Source: Branchiibius cervicis | Lineage (GTDB): Bacteria > Actinomycetota > Actinomycetes > Actinomycetales > Dermatophilaceae | Direction of reading: 5' to 3' | NCBI RefSeq assembly: GCF_042661605.1 | Contig: NZ_JBHSWJ010000002.1 | Span: forward strand, 124,001-188,000 | DNA: 64,000 bases | In this document: positions 52,297-61,165 of the stretch, piece by piece | Position numbering within the stretch: the stretch's first letter is position 1 | Layout of the letters: every line of letters begins with the position of its first letter | Notes under the pieces: generated by a model | The model's database searches: none | Seen by the model: only the letters and a program-made list of their open reading frames with translations | Told to the model about the DNA's origin: nothing | Translations under genes and position numbers: made by a program

Positions 52297-53265
52297 ATGT
52301 CCTCACCTCCCGGTTATGCACAAGCCGCAGTCGAGCAGGTTGCCGACGTTGCTTCGGACCCCTCTGCTGACCGCACTGCCCGCAGGGTCATCCCGCAACG
52401 GCACCCGTGGCGCTGGGTGGCCGCCGCCGGTGTCGCCGTCCTGGCAGCGATGGCGATCAACGCGCTGATCACCAACCCGTTCTTCCAATGGGATCGTTTC
52501 GGCTACTGGTTCACCAGACCCGTTGTCCTGCAGGGACTTTGGATCACGTTGAAAGTGACGGCCGCAGCGGCGGTGCTTGGTTTCATCGGAGCGCTCGTTC
52601 TGGCAGTCGCTCGTCTGTCCAGCAATCCGTTGCTGCGGGCGGCCAGTTGGGCCTACACCTGGTTGTTCCGGTCGATCCCGTTGATCGTGATCCTGCTGTT
52701 CCTGGTCAACTTCGGCGCTCTGTACAAGACCATCAGTCTCGGGGTGCCCTTCGGGCCGGAGTTCGTCCGCTTCGACGAATCGCGGCTGGCCACCGACATC
52801 GCGTTGGCGATCATCGGTCTGTCCCTGGCGGAAGCCGCCTACGGCTCGGAGGTCGTGCGCGCCGGCATCCTGTCGGTCGACCAGGGCCAGCACGAGGCGG
52901 CTGCCGCGCTGGGTCTGCCCAAGAGGTACCAGTTCCGCAGAATCGTTCTGCCGCAGGCGCTTCGCTCGATCGTGCCGAACTTCGTCAATCAGTTGATCGG
53001 GCTCATCAAAGCGAGCTCGCTGGTCTTCTACGTCTCGCTACTCGACCTCTTCGGGCAGGTGCAGACGCTGGGCAGCACCTATCCCGGCGACATCATCCCG
53101 CTGCTGCTGGTAGCAACCGTCTGGTATGTGATCCTCACCAGTGCTCTGTCCGTGGTGCAGTTCTACGTCGAGCGGCACTACGCCCGCGGGGCAGTGCGGA
53201 CGTTGCCGCCGACGCCGCTGCAACGGCTGCGCGCCGTCATCGGTCGCAAGCAGGTGACGGCATGA
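52297..53265 (+). CDS. Polar amino-acid ABC transporter permease (HisM type)
   Basis: 322 residues from ATG 52297; the frame extends upstream through the riboswitch and is not used there. Helices start near residue 50 (WVAAAGVAVLAAMAINALI). The permease signature GLWITLKVTAAAAVLGFIGA and the EAA loop EAAAALGLPKRYQFRRIVLPQ are intact. It works with the next two genes as an importer. The SAM riboswitch suggests the substrate is methionine or a sulphur/methyl-related compound. Ends in ATGA with the ATPase start. Confidence 0.9.
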   Translation: MSSPPGYAQAAVEQVADVASDPSADRTARRVIPQRHPWRWVAAAGVAVLAAMAINALITNPFFQWDRFGYWFTRPVVLQGLWITLKVTAAAAVLGFIGALVLAVARLSSNPLLRAASWAYTWLFRSIPLIVILLFLVNFGALYKTISLGVPFGPEFVRFDESRLATDIALAIIGLSLAEAAYGSEVVRAGILSVDQGQHEAAAALGLPKRYQFRRIVLPQALRSIVPNFVNQLIGLIKASSLVFYVSLLDLFGQVQTLGSTYPGDIIPLLLVATVWYVILTSALSVVQFYVERHYARGAVRTLPPTPLQRLRAVIGRKQVTA

Positions 53266-54040
53266 GCGCCGCGCCGGTCACCTCCGCCGCAATCCACGTC
53301 CACAACGTGACCAAGAGGTACGCCGACAACGCCGTTCTCGACGACGTGCAGTTGACCGTGCGGCCGGGCGAGGTCGTCGTGATCATCGGCCCGTCGGGAT
53401 CCGGAAAGTCGACGTTGCTGCGTACGATCAACCACCTCGAGAAGCCGGACCTGGGCTATGTGCAGGTCGGCGACGAGCTCATTGGCGTCCGCGAACACGG
53501 TTCTGATCTGAAGGAACTCAGTGAGCGCGAGATCCTGAAGCAACGTGCACAGATCGGCTTCGTCTTCCAGTCCTTCAATCTCTTCCCGCACCTGACGGTG
53601 CTGGAGAACGTCGCCGCGGCACCCGTCGCCACCGGTCACACGGATGGGCCGACAGCTCGGCGGCGAGCTGCCGAACTCCTCGCCCAGGTCGGTTTGGCGC
53701 AGAAGGAAGATGCCTACCCACGGCAACTGTCCGGAGGTCAGCAACAGCGGGTCGCGATTGCCCGGGCGCTAGCTCTCGATCCGGGCGTGATCCTCTTCGA
53801 CGAGCCCACCTCGGCTCTGGATCCGGAGCTGGTCGGTGAGGTGCTCGCGGTGATCAGGATCTCGCGCGCAGCGGTCGCACCCTGGTGATCGTCACGCACG
53901 AAATCGGTTTCGCCCGTGAAGTCGCGGACCGCATCGTCTTCCTCGACCAGGGGGTCCTCTTGGAGCAGGGGCCACCGGTCGAGGTACTGGACAACCCGGC
54001 GCATGAGCGGACCCGCGCCTTCTTGTCCGCGGTCCTCTAG
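53262..54040 (+). CDS. Amino-acid ABC transporter ATP-binding protein, one-base frameshift
   Basis: About 259 residues. Walker A GPSGSGKST, Q-loop FVFQSFNLFPHLTVLENV, signature LSGGQQQRVAIARALA, Walker B ILFDEPTSALDPELVGEV. The frame breaks after VIR at GG 53857-53858; restoring one G gives DLARSGRTLVIVTHEIGFA (switch His) and the normal end at 54040. Start ATG 53262 overlaps the permease stop. GlnQ/HisP type. Confidence 0.9.
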
Positions 54041-54115
54041 CAATTCCGCAGCGCAGTCTCACCCGGCCCTGTCGTCAACAGGCCGGTCCACGAACCATTC
54101 CCGAAAGGAAACGTC

Positions 54116-55141
54116 ATGACCTATCGTTCCCAGCCCGATCGCCGCACCCTGCTGCGCGGGGTCGTCGGTGGCGCCGCTGCCCTTGGCCTCGCGAGCTTCG
54201 CCACGGCCTGCTCCTCCTCCGACGCCGCTGAGTCCAGGAGCAAAGACGGCAAGACCGAACTCACCCTGGGCCAGCACTCCAACGGAGCGGCCGTACCGGC
54301 GAAAGTAACGGTGGCTCAGGTTGACGCGATTCGAAACACCCTGCCTCAGGGCGTCCTGGACGGCGGAAAGCTGGTCATCGGCATCGGCGCACTACCGGCC
54401 GGGTTCCCACCGTTGGCCTTCGTCGGCGACGACCAGCAGACGCTCACCGGTTCGGAGCCGGACCTGGGCCGTCTGGTCGCCGCCGTGTTCGGGCTCGAGC
54501 CGGACATCAAGAACTCCACCTGGGAGAACCTCTTCGTCGGGATCGACAGCGGTAAGACCGAGGTCGGTGTCTCCAACATCACCGACACCGAAGAGCGCAA
54601 GCGCAAGTACGACTTCGCCAGCTATCGCCAGGACAACCTGGCGTTCGTGGTGCCGAAGACCGATTCGTGGAACTTCTCCGACTACCAGAGCCTTGCCGGC
54701 AAAACGGTTGCCGTCGGCTCGGGTACCAACCAGGAGCGGATCCTGTTGGAGTGGAAGAAGAAGCTGCAGGGTGAGGGCAAGGATCTTCAGGTGAAGTACT
54801 TCCCGAGCAACAACGACACGTTCGTGGCACTGGCGGCCGGCAAGATCGACGCCTACTTCGGCCCCAATCCGGGCGCCGCCTACCAGGTGCGACAGACGCA
54901 GTCCACACCGAACGCGGTGCGCATCGCGGGCACCTTCTCCGGGGCCGGCTCCAGCCTGCAGGGTCTGATTGCCGCCACCACGAAGAAGGACTCCGGCCTG
55001 GCCAAACCGCTGGCCGCAGCCATCAACCACCTCATCGAGGACGGCACGTACGCCACCTGGCTGAAGGTATGGAACCTGTCCAACGAGGCGGTGAAGACCT
55101 CGCAGATCAACCCGCCCGGTCTGCCTCTGGACAACTCGTGA
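54116..55141 (+). CDS. Amino-acid ABC transporter substrate-binding lipoprotein
   Basis: 341 residues from ATG 54116. Twin-arginine signal RRTLLRGVVGGAAALG and lipobox TACS near 33-36. SBP family 3 fold: KLVIGIGALPAGFPPLAF, NLFVGIDSGKTEVGVSNI, YDFASYRQDNLAFVVP, and LAGKTVAVGSGTNQERIL. Third gene of the SAM-riboswitch operon. Its stop overlaps the GTG start of the flavoprotein gene, so uptake and oxidation are coupled. Confidence 0.92.
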   Translation: MTYRSQPDRRTLLRGVVGGAAALGLASFATACSSSDAAESRSKDGKTELTLGQHSNGAAVPAKVTVAQVDAIRNTLPQGVLDGGKLVIGIGALPAGFPPLAFVGDDQQTLTGSEPDLGRLVAAVFGLEPDIKNSTWENLFVGIDSGKTEVGVSNITDTEERKRKYDFASYRQDNLAFVVPKTDSWNFSDYQSLAGKTVAVGSGTNQERILLEWKKKLQGEGKDLQVKYFPSNNDTFVALAAGKIDAYFGPNPGAAYQVRQTQSTPNAVRIAGTFSGAGSSLQGLIAATTKKDSGLAKPLAAAINHLIEDGTYATWLKVWNLSNEAVKTSQINPPGLPLDNS

Positions 55142-56261
55142 CCCGAGGCCGGATCGGCATCGTCGGTGCCGGGGTGGCGGGGTCTTCGGCCGCCTGGCAC
55201 CTGACGCGCGCCGGTTACGACGTCGAGGTTTTCGAGCAATACGAGGCCGGGCACGATCGTGGGAGTTCACATGGTTCGTCGCGGATCTTCCGGCTGGCCT
55301 ATCCCCACCCGACGTACGTCGCGTTGGCCGTGCGCGCGTTGCTGGAGTGGCGAGTGCTCGAGGAGGAGGTGTCCGCCCCGCTGTTGGAGTTGACCGGGGG
55401 ATCGACCATGGACCGCCCGCTGCTCTCGAGCCCCTGCACGCAGCGTTGCGTGCGGCTGGACAACGGACGGAGTACTGGTCCGCGGCGGATGTGGCCGATC
55501 GGTGGCCGGGCTTGCGGGTCGACACCGCGGCCCTGCACCATCCGGATGCGGGACGCTTGCATGCCGACGGTGCGGTGGCCGCGTTGCAGTCGGCGGCTGC
55601 CCGACGGGGTGCGACGCTTCATTTCCGCACGCCGGTGCGCCGCCTGCTGGTGCGCACCGACGGGCGGGTTTCGCTGGAAACGGATGACTCGGCGTACGTT
55701 GTGGATCAGGTGGTGGTCGCTCCTGGCGCTTGGGCGATCGGCCAGTTGCTGGACGGTCTGGTCCAGTTGCCGCGACTGCGGGTGACCCAGGAACAGCCGG
55801 TCCACTTCGCGGCGACGGATCCGCTGGCGTGGCCCAGCTTCATACATCACGGCGGCGCGGGCCTCCCGGCCGGTGGCGGCACGTACGGCGTGGGTAGCGT
55901 GGACGGGGTGAAGGTGGGATTCCACGCGGTTGGCCGCGAGGTCGATTTCCCCGGGGACCGTGACCGCAGCATCGACGGTGTCGCCGTCCAGCAGGTGAAG
56001 GCCTACGCGCGACAGTGGATTCCGGGGGTGGACGCCGACCGGGCCAGCGCCCAGACCTGCCTCTACACGCTGACTCCCGACCATGACTTCATCGCCGACC
56101 GCCGGGGGCCTGTCGCGGTCATGGCCGGGTTCTCCGGTCACGGTTTCAAGTTCGGGTCAGTGCTGGGATCACTTGCGGTAGACCTGATCGAGGGCCGCCC
56201 CGCCTTGCCGGCCTTCTCCTTGTCCCGCACATCGCTGCTTGCGACGAAAGGTTCTCGATGA
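55138..56261 (+). CDS. FAD-dependent amine oxidoreductase (sarcosine-oxidase/DAO type), one-base frameshift
   Basis: About 374 residues from GTG 55138. FAD motif RIGIVGAGVAGSSAAWHL, then SSHGSSRIFRLAYPHPTYV, the covalent-FAD region family pattern of monomeric sarcosine and N-methyltryptophan oxidases. The frame slips in the G5 run 55396-55400; the next frame continues IDHGPPAALEPLHAALRAAG. The C-terminal part GFSGHGFKFGSVLGSLAVDL holds the family's Gly/Lys motif; in MSOX-type enzymes flavin is bound through a Cys here, which is replaced by another residue. The substrate is not determined; a secondary amine or amino acid is expected. Confidence 0.82.
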
Positions 56262-56974
56262 CCACGACCGACGCCTCCATTGCCGCAGTGCCGCTGGGCG
56301 AGGCGGTCCTGGACAACCCGGCGTACTTCGCCCTCAACGGTCCGCAAGCGCACTTGGCCGAGCGGTCGGGAACAGCGGTGCGCTATCCCAGTGACGTCAG
56401 CCCGTTCGCCGCACTGCCTTTGCCTGCGACACAACAGAACTGGGCCGATCTGCGACACCTCGTCGACGGCCGGGTCGGAGTATCGGCGGGGGTGCACTGG
56501 GATCCGCCGCAGGACTGGCGGCGGCATCAGCCGGTCGACGGTGTGCAACTGTCCGGTGAAGGCGTGGTGGGGCGATCCGATGACGAGGCGATCGTCCTGA
56601 CCACCCGTGACGTCCCCGAGATGCTTGCGCTGGTCGAGCGGACCAGGCCCGGCCCGTTCCAGCCTCGCACGATCGAACTCGGAACGTATCTGGGCATCCG
56701 CCGCGGCGGTGAGTTGATCGCGATGGCCGGGGAACGGATGAAACCGCCCGGCTGGACCGAGGTTTCGGCTGTCTGCACGGACGAGCGATTCCGCGGTCAG
56801 GGCCTGGGAAGCCGGCTGGTGCTGGCGGTCGTCGCCAATATCAGGGCCCGCGGCGATCGAGCCTTCCTGCACACCGGGCGGCAGAACGTCAACGCCATCC
56901 GGCTCTACGAATCGCTCGGGTTCCGGTTGCGCCGGGCCGCCGAGTTCGCAGCGGTGCAGGCACCCGCCCGATAG
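56258..56974 (+). CDS. GNAT-family N-acetyltransferase
   Basis: 238 residues, overlapping the flavoprotein stop (ATGA). The acetyl-CoA-binding motif RFRGQGLGSRLVLAVV (about 173-188) is preceded by WTEVSAVCTD; then GRQNVNAIRLYESLGF is the typical motif-B end. The first half is unrelated and may bind the substrate. Last gene of the SAM-riboswitch operon, ending before a UUCG terminator. Acetylation of an amine imported or released by the neighbours is plausible but inferred. Confidence 0.88.
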   Translation: MTTTDASIAAVPLGEAVLDNPAYFALNGPQAHLAERSGTAVRYPSDVSPFAALPLPATQQNWADLRHLVDGRVGVSAGVHWDPPQDWRRHQPVDGVQLSGEGVVGRSDDEAIVLTTRDVPEMLALVERTRPGPFQPRTIELGTYLGIRRGGELIAMAGERMKPPGWTEVSAVCTDERFRGQGLGSRLVLAVVANIRARGDRAFLHTGRQNVNAIRLYESLGFRLRRAAEFAAVQAPAR

Positions 56975-56983
56975 AGCAGCGTG

Positions 56984-57015
56984 CCGGCGGCCGGGACTTC
57001 GGTCCCGGCCGCCGG
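56984..57015. terminator. UUCG-capped terminator at the end of the SAM operon
   Basis: CCGGCGGCCGGGAC (56984-56997) pairs perfectly with 57002-57015, loop TTCG. Confidence 0.85.
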
Positions 57016-57021
57016 ACCCTC

Positions 57022-58647
57022 CTAGGAGGCCGAGTTCTGCAGGGAACCGTCGGCGTTCAACAGGACCGGTCGATCCTGCGGCCGCTGCCAGAAGTCCAGC
57101 AGGCCGGTGAAATCGCGGGCACGGGCGTCGAACGACCCGTTACCCAGGGCCGGGACCCGCCAGTTGCGCTCGATGAACTTCAGCACCGAGGTCTGCTCCA
57201 ACTGGGTGTGACCGACGTAGTTGCGCTTGCTGTACGGCGAGATCACCAGGAACGGCAACCGGGGTCCCGGTCCGCAACGGTCCTGGTAGCCGGCCGTGGC
57301 CGCCGGGCCGCTGGTGCAGGTCGCCGAGTTCAGCGCCGCATCGGTGGAACCGTTGAGAACAGCCGTCGACTGGTGGTCATACCAGCCGTCGGAGTCGTCG
57401 TAGGCGACCACGATGGCGGTGTTCTTCCAGTCCGGCGACTTCTGGATCGTGTTGATCTCGTCGACCAGGAAGTGCTGTTCGTCGATCGGGTCGGAGTACG
57501 CCGCGTGGCCGTCCTGGTACTCCGGTGCCTTGACGAAGCTGACCGCCGGCAGACTGCCGTGTTCGGCCGCCTGGTTGAACCAGCTGAGGTCGTACTCGTG
57601 GTTGGCCTGCCCGTCGTGTCCCACCTCTGCCAGCGATGCCGGCGGCAGGTGGTGCGGGTTCGAGGTGGACTTGAAGTACTCGAACGGGTTGTGATGCGGG
57701 CTGTAGTCGGTGACCGTTGCGCCGGCGATGTTGGTGTGCGTCGCTGCGCACACGGCGTACGTCGTGCTGTTGCCCGCCGCCGTGGTCGGCGCGAACCCGC
57801 CCTGGAACCAGCCCCAGGTGACGCCGCGGGCGTTGAGCTCGTCACCGATGTTCTGCCCCGACATCGAGCCGAGGTTGTTGGTGGACGTGTGGTTCTTGTC
57901 CGAGCAGTCGTCGTAGGCGGGGTCCGGGTCGTTGGTCACGGTGCCGACACCGGAGGCGGTCGCCCCCGACACCACGTAGGAGTCCGTCGTCGGTTGCAGC
58001 GTCGTCGGATTGACGGCCGTCACGCCGTACGTCTGTCCGGCGATCAGATTCAGTGCACCGGGTGTCGACGGACCGTAGGTGGTGCCGTAGGCGTTGTCGG
58101 ACATGGCGTAGTGCTGGGCGTAGTTCCACAGGGCGGTCACCGTGTTGCCGTCGTAGTACCCCATGGTGAGGCCGGGTGCACCGAAGAGGCCGGTGCACTT
58201 GTCGACGCTGGTGTTCTGCACGAACTGGTCATTGGCCCCGCTGTTGGCGGCCTTCTGCTCGGGCAGGTAGCTGTGGTTCTGGTCGCACGTTGCCGCCTGG
58301 TCGGCGCTGAGCCGGAACGGTGCGTAGAGGTTGGCATTCGTCGTGATCTTGCCAGCGCGCTGCTCGGTGTTGATGTTGCGCGGGGTCCGCGAAGACGCCG
58401 TGAACGTCGTCCCGTCGGTGTTCGCGGCGTGCGGATAGGTGCCGAAGTAGTGATCGAAGGACACGTTCTCGTCGAAGAGAACCACCAGGTGCTTGATCGG
58501 GGTAGTGGTGCGGACTGCCCCGGTGGATCCGTGGCCGTGGCCGGGTTGGTGCTGCCATGGCCAGGCCGAGGCGGTCGACATGCCGACGGCGGTGGTCGCT
58601 GCGACCGTCGCCGCTGCTGCGGGGAGCAGCAGGCGTCGCTTGCTCAT
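57022..58647 (-). CDS. Secreted phosphoesterase/phospholipase C-family protein
   Basis: 541 residues from ATG 58647 (AAAGGAAG before it). Signal peptide about 1-28. The family motif VVLFDENVSFDHYFGTYP is at about 55-72; metal or catalytic residues lie in PHHNPFEYF, VKAPEYQDGH, DDSDGWYDHQ and RLPFLVISPYSKRNYVGHT. It belongs to the alkaline-phosphatase superfamily, phospholipase C/AcpA branch, so it is probably an exported phosphoesterase. It directly follows efeB. Confidence 0.88.
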   Translation of the reverse strand: MSKRRLLLPAAAATVAATTAVGMSTASAWPWQHQPGHGHGSTGAVRTTTPIKHLVVLFDENVSFDHYFGTYPHAANTDGTTFTASSRTPRNINTEQRAGKITTNANLYAPFRLSADQAATCDQNHSYLPEQKAANSGANDQFVQNTSVDKCTGLFGAPGLTMGYYDGNTVTALWNYAQHYAMSDNAYGTTYGPSTPGALNLIAGQTYGVTAVNPTTLQPTTDSYVVSGATASGVGTVTNDPDPAYDDCSDKNHTSTNNLGSMSGQNIGDELNARGVTWGWFQGGFAPTTAAGNSTTYAVCAATHTNIAGATVTDYSPHHNPFEYFKSTSNPHHLPPASLAEVGHDGQANHEYDLSWFNQAAEHGSLPAVSFVKAPEYQDGHAAYSDPIDEQHFLVDEINTIQKSPDWKNTAIVVAYDDSDGWYDHQSTAVLNGSTDAALNSATCTSGPAATAGYQDRCGPGPRLPFLVISPYSKRNYVGHTQLEQTSVLKFIERNWRVPALGNGSFDARARDFTGLLDFWQRPQDRPVLLNADGSLQNSAS

Positions 58648-58674
58648 GCGGTACTTCCTTTCGGTGGAGAAGTA

Positions 58675-59894
58675 CTACGCCAGCAGGGCGCTGGCGTAGG
58701 TGTCGAGGTGTCCCGTACGCCGGGCAACGTGAAGAAGTAGCCGCCACCGGTCGGCGTGATGTAATCCACCAGCGGTTCATCGGCCAGACGCTTCTGCACC
58801 GCGACGAACTGCCGGTCGAGGTCCTGTTGGAACGCACCGAAGACCAGCCCGACGTCGAGGTTGCCGACCTCGTCGACGCCGCGGTCGTAGGAGTAGGACC
58901 GGCGCAGGATCCGACTCTGATCAGTCTGCGGGGTACGCGGATTCGCCATCCGGATATGACTGTCCAGAGGGATCGCGGTGCCCTTCGGATCGTCGGTGTA
59001 GTCCGGCGTATCCGACTCATGGACTCCGCTCAACGGTGCGCCGGTGTCTTTGCGCCGACCGAACATCCGCTCCTGCTCGCTGACCGACACCCGGTCCCAG
59101 AACTCCACGTGCATCCGGATGATGCGGACCACGTGGTAGCTGCCGCCGCCGGTCCATGCCGGCTCGTCACCGCCCGGCCGCACCCACACCAGTCGGTCCA
59201 TCTCGGCGGGGTCGGTGACGTCCGGATTGGCGGTGCCGTCCTTGAAGCCGAGCTGGTTGCGCGGTGCACCGGTCGGCCGGGCCGGCGGGGTGAATCCATC
59301 GATCCGCCAACGGATCTGCATCGATGAACGAGTGGCGCGACAGATGTCGCGCAGGGCGTGCAGGACCGTGTCACGGTCTGGTGCACTCAGAGTCAGCAGC
59401 AGGTCACCGTCGCACTCAGCGCGATCCAGCCGGTCGTTGACGAAGGTGTCCATCGTCCGCAGACGGGCCGGCTTGGCACCGGCCAGCCCGAATCGGCCGT
59501 CGAACACAGTGGCACCAAGGCCCACCGTGACCTGCAAACCGGAGGCCGGCTGGTCCGGACCCATCGTGCCGGAGTCCGTCGCGGGCCCGGCGATACCCAA
59601 CGGCCGGGAGGGCCCACCGGCGGTGAGCGCCCGCGCACGCTCGGTCAAGGTCTTCATCAGTGCGGCCAGCGCGTGGCGGCCGGCGATGGTGAGATCGAAC
59701 GCGACATGTGCCGAATTGGCCTGCGGTTGCTCGAGAACTCCCGCTTGATGACGTCCGTGGAATGGTGCAGAAGTCGCGGTCGTGACAGGCGGTGCTGCTG
59801 CGGCGACGTCGCGGGCGGCTAGTACGCCGCCCAGCCCGACGGCGCCCGCGGCGGCGGATCCCGCGAGCAACTGACGGCGGTTGACACCGGTCAC
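58675..59894 (-). CDS. efeB: Dyp-type haem peroxidase EfeB, one-base frameshift at the C-terminus
   Basis: About 406 residues from ATG 59894, overlapping efeO's stop. Tat signal (NRRQLLAGSAAAGAVG). Dyp motif GFKDGTANP (about 216-224) and proximal haem region HIRMANPRTP. The frame shown by the sequence runs GVRDTSTPTPAP and stops at 58644, but adding one C or T near 58706-58712 gives VRD, then DTYASALLA, and a stop at 58675, the normal ending of EfeB/YcdB. It oxidises or releases haem-linked iron on the outer face, working with EfeO. Confidence 0.85.
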
Positions 59895-61038
59895 GACACA
59901 ACCCTGGGTTCGAGGATGGTGGCCACCGGCGCGAGCAACTCACACAGCCCGGAGAGGTCGGCGTCCAGGGTTTCTCGCTGCTTCCGGGTCGCCCGCTGCC
60001 ACGCAGGGATCGCCGCGGCTGCCGAGTGTGTCTGCTGCAGTAACTCTTCGGTGCGGGCAAGGTCGGGATAGCGCGGTGCCAGCAGGCGCCGCAGGCTGGT
60101 GAGGAGTTCCTGAGTGGCGGTGAGTTGTTCGGTGACCGCGGTCGTCGTCGTGTCGCTGCCGAAGTCGTCGACACCGGAGAGCGTCTGCTGCATCGACTGC
60201 TCGGCGATCTCGTGGGTGCGAAGAACCATCTCACCCGGGTCCAGTTCGGTCTGCTGCACGGTGGTGCGCAGTGCCGCGACGTCGCCGGTCAACCGCTCTC
60301 CGAGAGCGGCGAGGTGCGACAGGGGTTGGCCGTGCCATAGGCCGTATTCGATGCGGTGCAGGCCGGTCCAGCCGGGGTCGGCGACACCGAGCGGCAGCCC
60401 GTAGGGCAGGCCGGCGACCTTGTCCGCTCCGGCCCCGAACGCGCCGTACGCCACCCCGAGCGTGTTCCAGGTCAGATAGGCGCTGCGCCAGGCCCGTTCG
60501 GCCCGGGTGCGGTCTCCGGCGGCCAGCGCCGCACCCAGCTCGCGGCTCTGGGCGTGCAGGGTGAGCAGGCGTCCGGCTATCCGGCGGGAGTCGGCGATGG
60601 CGTACGGCGCGAGGTCGCCGCTGGTGACCGGGTGCACCTGGGGGCTGCCCGGTTCGGCTGCGCCGGTGACGGTGATGGCGGGACCGGTGACGGGATCGGC
60701 ATCGTCCATGGTGCAGACCAGGTGATAGGTCCCCGGCGCCAGCACCGCATCCAGGGTGCCCCAGGAGCCGGGACCCACCGGGTCGGCTTCGGCCAGGATC
60801 GCGCCGTCGCTGGTGTCCAGGTAGGCCTCACCGGCTGCCGTGTCGACGTTGTGGATCTGCAGGTGCAGGGCGCCGGTGGTCGCGCGGCTCCAGCCCTGAC
60901 CGCAATGGCTGAGCGACATGGCTGCCACCGAAGCGGCTGCCGTCGGCCGGGCACCGGTACTGGCGGGGGTGCTCAGGGTGCGCTGCAGCCGCTGAGGACG
61001 ACGGTCGCCAAGACGGCGATTCCAACGAGCGGGCGCAC
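59891..61038 (-). CDS. efeO: EfeO-family iron-binding lipoprotein (cupredoxin plus M75), one-base frameshift in the signal region
   Basis: About 382 residues if read from GTG 61038. That start encodes VRPLVGIAVLATVVLSGCSAP, a lipoprotein signal with lipobox LSGC, then hits a stop; adding one base at the GGG 60976-60978 (CCC on the coding strand) continues LSTPASTGARPTAAASVAAM into the mature protein. Cupredoxin-like domain about 55-120, and M75 domain with GLHRIEYGLWHG (H-x-x-E). It captures extracellular iron for an EfeU channel. EfeU itself is not beside it. Confidence 0.82.
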
Positions 61039-61165
61039 GCAGCCGAGGCTAGGTGCGGAATTGGTGACTTCAGCCGCAGTTCACCGAGCGTTCCTTGCCC
61101 GTTGGATGAATTGGGAGGCTATCTTCAGGAAAGTCGCCCGAGGTGCGGGTTCGGCGCGTCCGCGG

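Noticed and set aside
58644..58674. Longer efeB ending that overlaps the phospholipase start (ATGA)
   Set aside because: The overlap is tempting, but the last 20 residues are low-complexity, include the downstream ribosome site, and a one-base correction restores the conserved EfeB ending.
57208..58740. Long plus-strand frame opposite the phospholipase gene
   Set aside because: Shadow, Arg/Val/Gly-rich, and the opposite strand has a signal peptide and family motifs.
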